Positions 14,749 to 17,930 of a DNA stretch of 17,930 nt are shown here, piece after piece (position 1 is the stretch's first letter; every line of letters starts with the position of its first letter). Source of the stretch: Elusimicrobiota bacterium (GTDB taxonomy: Bacteria; Elusimicrobiota; UBA5214; JBBAAG01). The DNA is taken from positions 1 through 17,930 of the forward strand of contig JBBAAG010000068.1 in NCBI GenBank assembly GCA_041658405.1. The letters are read 5' to 3'. The position numbers and the translations under genes are program-made. A model generated the notes under the pieces. The model ran no database searches and was not told where the DNA came from. It saw nothing but the letters and a program-made list of their open reading frames with translations.

Positions 14749-16089
14749 TTAAGCCTTAACAACCTTTCCTAAAAACGCCTTTCCCCGCCCAACAAGCACG
14801 CGGGGGAACACATTACGTGAATCCACGATTAACTTTGTATTTTTCAAGACCATACCGTAATCTACGGAATCATGGTCGGTAACGACTACCACACAGTCAT
14901 ACTTCCTAACTTCCGCGGGAGTAAGACTGACACTACTTTTTTTGATATCATACTTCCTCATCTTTGGTATTGCAGGTATAAACGGATCGTGATACATAAC
15001 CTTTGCCCCGCGGTGTTCCAGAAGTTCTATAATTTCCAGAGCCGGTGATTCACGGATATCATCAACATTTTTTTTGTATGCCACCCCGAGGATAAGAACC
15101 TTTGCACCGTTCAAACTTTTACTCTTAACATTCAACGCATCGATAACTTTACCAACGACATACTCCGGCATACGCACATTAACCTCACCCGCAAGTTCAA
15201 TAAACTTCGCCTGAAAATTATACTGTTTCGCTTTCCAGGAAAGATAAAACGGGTCAATCGGTATACAATGCCCCCCCAGCCCGGGCCCGGGATAAAACGC
15301 GTGGTACCCAAACGGCTTAGTCGCAGCGGTATTAATCACTTCCCACACGTCTATATCCATACGTTCGAATAACATTTTTAGTTCATTCACTAACGCGATA
15401 TTAACCGCGCGATACGTATTCTCCAGCATCTTAACAGCTTCCGCCACCCGCGCGGAACTCACAGGAACGATTTTTGGTGCAACATTGCCATACAATAATA
15501 CCGCGAGCTCTGTCGCTGAGGCTGACACCCCGCCAACAACTTTCGGTATTTTTGTCACGCTATGATCCTTGTTCCCGGGATCTTCGCGTTCGGGTGAGAA
15601 TGCAAGAAAAAAATCCTTACCCTCTTTTAAACCCGTAGACTCCAATACCGGCAGCATAACCTCGTCAGTAGTCCCGGGATAGGTTGTACTCTCGAGTACC
15701 ACTAACTGCCCTTTATGCAAATACTTCCTAATCTGTTCTGTTGTTGCTATGATAAACTGTAAGTCCGGATCCTTAGTTTTTGTCAGCGGTGTGGGTACAC
15801 AGATAATTACGCAATCAGTTTTCCGCAGGAATGCAAAGTTTGTACTTGGAACAAATTTCCCGGACTCAATCACCGGCCTTACCCGCGTGGAGGTAATCGT
15901 TGAAATATAACTCTTCCCATTGAGCAGCTTATCAACCTTTCTTTGGTCAACATCCAGCCCGTAGACAAAGATACCTTTCTCCGCGAATGCTGTTGCTAAA
16001 GGCAGCCCGACATATCCCAGGCCGATAACCGCAACCCTATGCCTCTTAGTTTCAAGCTTTTTCTTCAATACGCCAAAACTTATACTCAC
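14749..16089 (-). CDS. UDP-N-acetyl-D-glucosamine 6-dehydrogenase (WbpA-type nucleotide sugar dehydrogenase)
   Basis: A 446-residue UDP-sugar dehydrogenase making a UDP-HexNAc uronic acid by two NAD-dependent oxidations. Seen: VAVIGLGYVGLPLA (nucleotide binding), CVPTPLTKTKDPDL, ESTTYPGTTDEV, FSPEREDPGN, and the active-site loop GPGLGGHCIPIDPFYLSWKA with catalytic Cys at ~275 from the chosen start. GHCIPIDPFYL is the WbpA/UDP-GlcNAc form; UDP-glucose dehydrogenases differ here. The C-terminal domain starts LILGVAYKKNVDDIRESPA. I prefer GTG 16089: it overlaps the upstream stop as GTGA and has GAGGT nine bases before it. An ATG at 16107 would add six residues. Exact HexNAc (GlcNAc or GalNAc) is not certain. 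Confidence 0.9.
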   Translation of the reverse strand: MSISFGVLKKKLETKRHRVAVIGLGYVGLPLATAFAEKGIFVYGLDVDQRKVDKLLNGKSYISTITSTRVRPVIESGKFVPSTNFAFLRKTDCVIICVPTPLTKTKDPDLQFIIATTEQIRKYLHKGQLVVLESTTYPGTTDEVMLPVLESTGLKEGKDFFLAFSPEREDPGNKDHSVTKIPKVVGGVSASATELAVLLYGNVAPKIVPVSSARVAEAVKMLENTYRAVNIALVNELKMLFERMDIDVWEVINTAATKPFGYHAFYPGPGLGGHCIPIDPFYLSWKAKQYNFQAKFIELAGEVNVRMPEYVVGKVIDALNVKSKSLNGAKVLILGVAYKKNVDDIRESPALEIIELLEHRGAKVMYHDPFIPAIPKMRKYDIKKSSVSLTPAEVRKYDCVVVVTDHDSVDYGMVLKNTKLIVDSRNVFPRVLVGRGKAFLGKVVKA

Positions 16090-16571
16090 AGTTCTATTAC
16101 CTCGCATTTCATCCCCGCAGTATCAAGTACCGCAACCGTAGCTTTCCCGGATAAATACCCGCAGGTTTCACCGGGATTAACTACCATAACCTTACCTTTA
16201 CGGATATCAACTTTATGCGTATGCCCGTAAATTATGAGGTCAAACCCTGAAGTATCGCGAAGAAAATCTATTTCTTCAGGTTCATGAAACATCGCAAGCT
16301 TAACCTTATCCCCGTCGATACTTCCAAAATAATTCTTATAAATATCAGCTATTGGCTTAAACCGTTCATAAAGAAACGTTTTCTCCCCGTCATTATTCCC
16401 GAATATCACCACGAGTTTACTCTTAAGTTCCTTAAACTGTATTGCGGTAAACGGTGAAATAATATCCCCCGCGTGGAACACACACTCCACACCCTGAGTG
16501 TTAAAGACCTCAACGGCTTTAACAATCTTCGCGATATTATCATGGCTATCAGACATAATCCCTATCTTCAT
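16086..16571 (-). CDS. YfcE/MJ0936-type metallophosphoesterase
   Basis: A 161-residue calcineurin-like phosphodiesterase. Metal ligands visible: D8 and H10 (MSDSHDN), D36 (HAGDI), N59 or N60 (FGNNDGE), H96 (MFHE), H117 and H119 (YGHTHK). The NPGE motif near 132 is also typical. Family members cleave small phosphodiesters in the cytoplasm; the natural substrate is usually unknown. The gene lies between UDP-xylose and UDP-HexNAcA synthesis genes, and its stop overlaps the next start, so it is made with them. A role in sugar nucleotide or lipid phosphate turnover is possible, but it may be a passenger housekeeping gene. Confidence 0.88.
   Translation of the reverse strand: MKIGIMSDSHDNIAKIVKAVEVFNTQGVECVFHAGDIISPFTAIQFKELKSKLVVIFGNNDGEKTFLYERFKPIADIYKNYFGSIDGDKVKLAMFHEPEEIDFLRDTSGFDLIIYGHTHKVDIRKGKVMVVNPGETCGYLSGKATVAVLDTAGMKCEVIEL
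16099..16103 (-). promoter_or_regulatory. Ribosome binding site supporting the GTG start of the UDP-HexNAc dehydrogenase
   Basis: GAGGT nine bases before GTG 16089, lying inside the end of the phosphoesterase gene. Together with the GTGA overlap it favours this start over ATG 16107, whose upstream sequence has only a weaker G-rich match. Confidence 0.5.
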
Positions 16572-16583
16572 TATATTACAACC

Positions 16584-17516
16584 TTATTTCCCTTTTTTAC
16601 GGAACCACTCAACAGTTCTCTTCACACCTTCACTTAATTGAACCTCGGGTAACCATTTTAAGATACGTTTCGCTTTTGTAATATCCGGCCTCCGCTGTTT
16701 AGGATCATCCTGTGGCAAGGGTTTATACACAATCTTACTCTTAGAATTTGCTGATTTAATGATAACCTTCGCAAACTCAAGTATCGTAAGTTCGTTAGGA
16801 TTACCGATATTAACCGGCAAATTTTCTTTACTCATCAATAGCCTGTAGATACCGTTCACCAGGTCGGAGACATAACAAAAACTGCGGGTTTGACTCCCGT
16901 CACCGTATACGGTTATCGGCTTATTCTTCAATGCCTGCATAATAAAATTCGGCACCACCCGCCCATCTTCTTTTCTCATCCTCGGCCCGTATGTATTAAA
17001 TATCCTCACGATCCTGACATCAACCTTATGATACCGGTGATACGCCATTACCATAGCTTCAGCGAACCGTTTTGCTTCGTCATAAACACCCCGCGGGCCA
17101 AGCGTATTAACATTACCCCAGTAAGTTTCGGGTTGCGGGTTGACTAACGGATCACCATAAATTTCGCTGGTGGACGCCAGCATAAACCTTGCCTTTTTTT
17201 CTTTTGCCAATCCCAAAGCTTTATGTGTCCCCAGAGCACCGACTTTCAATGTGGGTATAGGGTACATAAGATAATCCACGGGGCTTGCGGGTGATGCGAA
17301 ATGCATCACAGCATCAACCTTACCCGGAACATAAATAAAATTTGTGATATCATGCTTAATAAACAAAAACTTTTTATTCCCAAACAAATGCGCTATGTTC
17401 TGAAGATTACCGGTGATAAGGTTATCCACAACAACAACCTCATGCCCTTTGGATATCATATAATCACAGAGATGCGACCCGAGAAACCCCGCCCCGCCGG
17501 TAATTACTATTCTCAT
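16584..17516 (-). CDS. UDP-glucuronate decarboxylase (UDP-xylose synthase)
   Basis: A 310-residue SDR that decarboxylates UDP-glucuronate to UDP-xylose, keeping NAD bound. Seen: ITGGAGFLGSHLCD, HFASPASPVDY (71-82, diagnostic for UXS), the catalytic STSEIYGDP with E118, the pair Y145/K149 in GVYDEAKR, RIFNTYGPRM, YGDGSQTRSFCYVSDLV, and LPQDDPKQRRPDI. Length matches bacterial and eukaryotic catalytic cores. It lies 30 bases after the UDP-glucose dehydrogenase gene, which makes its substrate, so UDP-glucose to UDP-xylose is encoded by adjacent genes. Confidence 0.95.
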   Translation of the reverse strand: MRIVITGGAGFLGSHLCDYMISKGHEVVVVDNLITGNLQNIAHLFGNKKFLFIKHDITNFIYVPGKVDAVMHFASPASPVDYLMYPIPTLKVGALGTHKALGLAKEKKARFMLASTSEIYGDPLVNPQPETYWGNVNTLGPRGVYDEAKRFAEAMVMAYHRYHKVDVRIVRIFNTYGPRMRKEDGRVVPNFIMQALKNKPITVYGDGSQTRSFCYVSDLVNGIYRLLMSKENLPVNIGNPNELTILEFAKVIIKSANSKSKIVYKPLPQDDPKQRRPDITKAKRILKWLPEVQLSEGVKRTVEWFRKKGK

Positions 17517-17546
17517 ATCAATAAAACCGATCCTTTCATCGTAACT

Positions 17547-17930
17547 TCAATTCCGCCCGATACTTTTGTAGATGAACCCCGCGGTTTTCATCTTAGCAGG
17601 GTCAAACATATTACGCCCATCAACGATTATCGGATGTTTCATAAGTTTTATAAGCTTAACTAGATCCATATACCTAAACTCATCCCAGTCAGTAACTATA
17701 ACGACAGCCTGTACGCCTTTAACAGTGTCATACAAACTCTTTCCGAAAGTAACCCTTTGATTTTTTTTGTATACATTCTTAGCTTTAATCATCGCCTGCG
17801 GGTCATACGCCTTAACCCTTGCACCTTTGTTAATAAGCATATCAATAATATCCATTGCAGGCGAGTACCTTATATCGTCAGTATCAGGCTTAAATGCCAA
17901 CCCAAGAACAGCAACGGTTTTATCGTTTAA
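17547..17930 (-). CDS. ugd: UDP-glucose 6-dehydrogenase, C-terminal part (cut by window edge)
   Basis: The frame is open to base 17930 and gives the last 127 residues of a nucleotide sugar dehydrogenase. It begins LNDKTVAVLGLAFKPDTDD, the start of the C-terminal UDP-binding domain, then SPAMDIIDMLINKGA, VKAYDPQAM, VIVTDWDEFRYMD and IIVDGRNMFDP, the usual order for UDP-glucose dehydrogenase. FKPDTDD is typical of the UDP-glucose branch. The catalytic Cys and the NAD domain lie outside the window. The following gene uses UDP-glucuronate, which supports the substrate call. Confidence 0.92.
   Translation of the reverse strand, partial: LNDKTVAVLGLAFKPDTDDIRYSPAMDIIDMLINKGARVKAYDPQAMIKAKNVYKKNQRVTFGKSLYDTVKGVQAVVIVTDWDEFRYMDLVKLIKLMKHPIIVDGRNMFDPAKMKTAGFIYKSIGRN

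Overview
All 17.9 kb lies in one cell-surface polysaccharide locus. Every supported gene is on the minus strand, so transcription runs from base 17930 towards base 1. I count twenty genes: eighteen complete and one cut by each edge. The largest gap between genes is 30 bases and many neighbours overlap, so the array reads as one very long operon or part of one. I see no internal promoter, terminator, RNA gene, CRISPR array or mobile element. The presence of an outer-membrane export protein (OPX), a predicted outer-membrane barrel and a fused Wzz/tyrosine kinase points to a diderm (Gram-negative-type) bacterium. Base composition is moderate to low in G+C. I cannot name a phylum from this sequence alone.

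Layout in transcription order. (1) 17930-14749: the C-terminal part of UDP-glucose 6-dehydrogenase, UDP-glucuronate decarboxylase (giving UDP-xylose), a YfcE-type metallophosphoesterase, and a WbpA-type UDP-N-acetylhexosamine 6-dehydrogenase. (2) 14746-11079: the export and control block, with a predicted outer-membrane barrel, an OPX export protein, and a Wzz/BY-kinase fusion ending in a run of seven tyrosines. (3) 11062-9065: gmd and fcl, which make GDP-L-fucose. (4) 9068-6732: a UbiA-type prenyltransferase of the decaprenyl-phosphate phosphoribosyltransferase type, a GtrA-type membrane protein and an extended SDR. This trio looks like a polyprenyl-phosphate-linked pentose module. (5) 6702-2835: rfbF, rfbG, rfbH and a short flavin reductase, the route from glucose-1-phosphate to CDP-4-keto-3,6-dideoxyglucose. 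(6) 2848-1: an MBL-fold hydrolase, an RraA-fold protein, an unusual fusion of a ribulose-phosphate 3-epimerase-like barrel with KdsD-like CBS domains, and the start of a DAHP synthase. The last 2 kb or so is clearly AT-richer than the rest.

How they work together: the locus makes at least four activated sugar types (UDP-xylose/UDP-glucuronate, a UDP-HexNAc uronic acid, GDP-L-fucose, a CDP-3,6-dideoxyhexose intermediate), perhaps a lipid-linked pentose, and carries export machinery. There is no glycosyltransferase, initiating phosphoglycosyltransferase, Wzx flippase or Wzy polymerase here, so these must lie outside the window.

The most unusual part is the left end. In KDO synthesis, KdsD (a SIS isomerase plus CBS pair) supplies a pentose phosphate to a PEP-condensing synthase. 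Here an Rpe-type barrel carries a CBS pair of the KdsD kind and sits 23 bases before a PEP-condensing synthase of the same superfamily, with an RraA-fold (2-oxo-acid lyase family) gene directly upstream. This suggests, as inference only, a dedicated route to an uncommon 3-deoxy-ulosonic or otherwise carbon-extended sugar.
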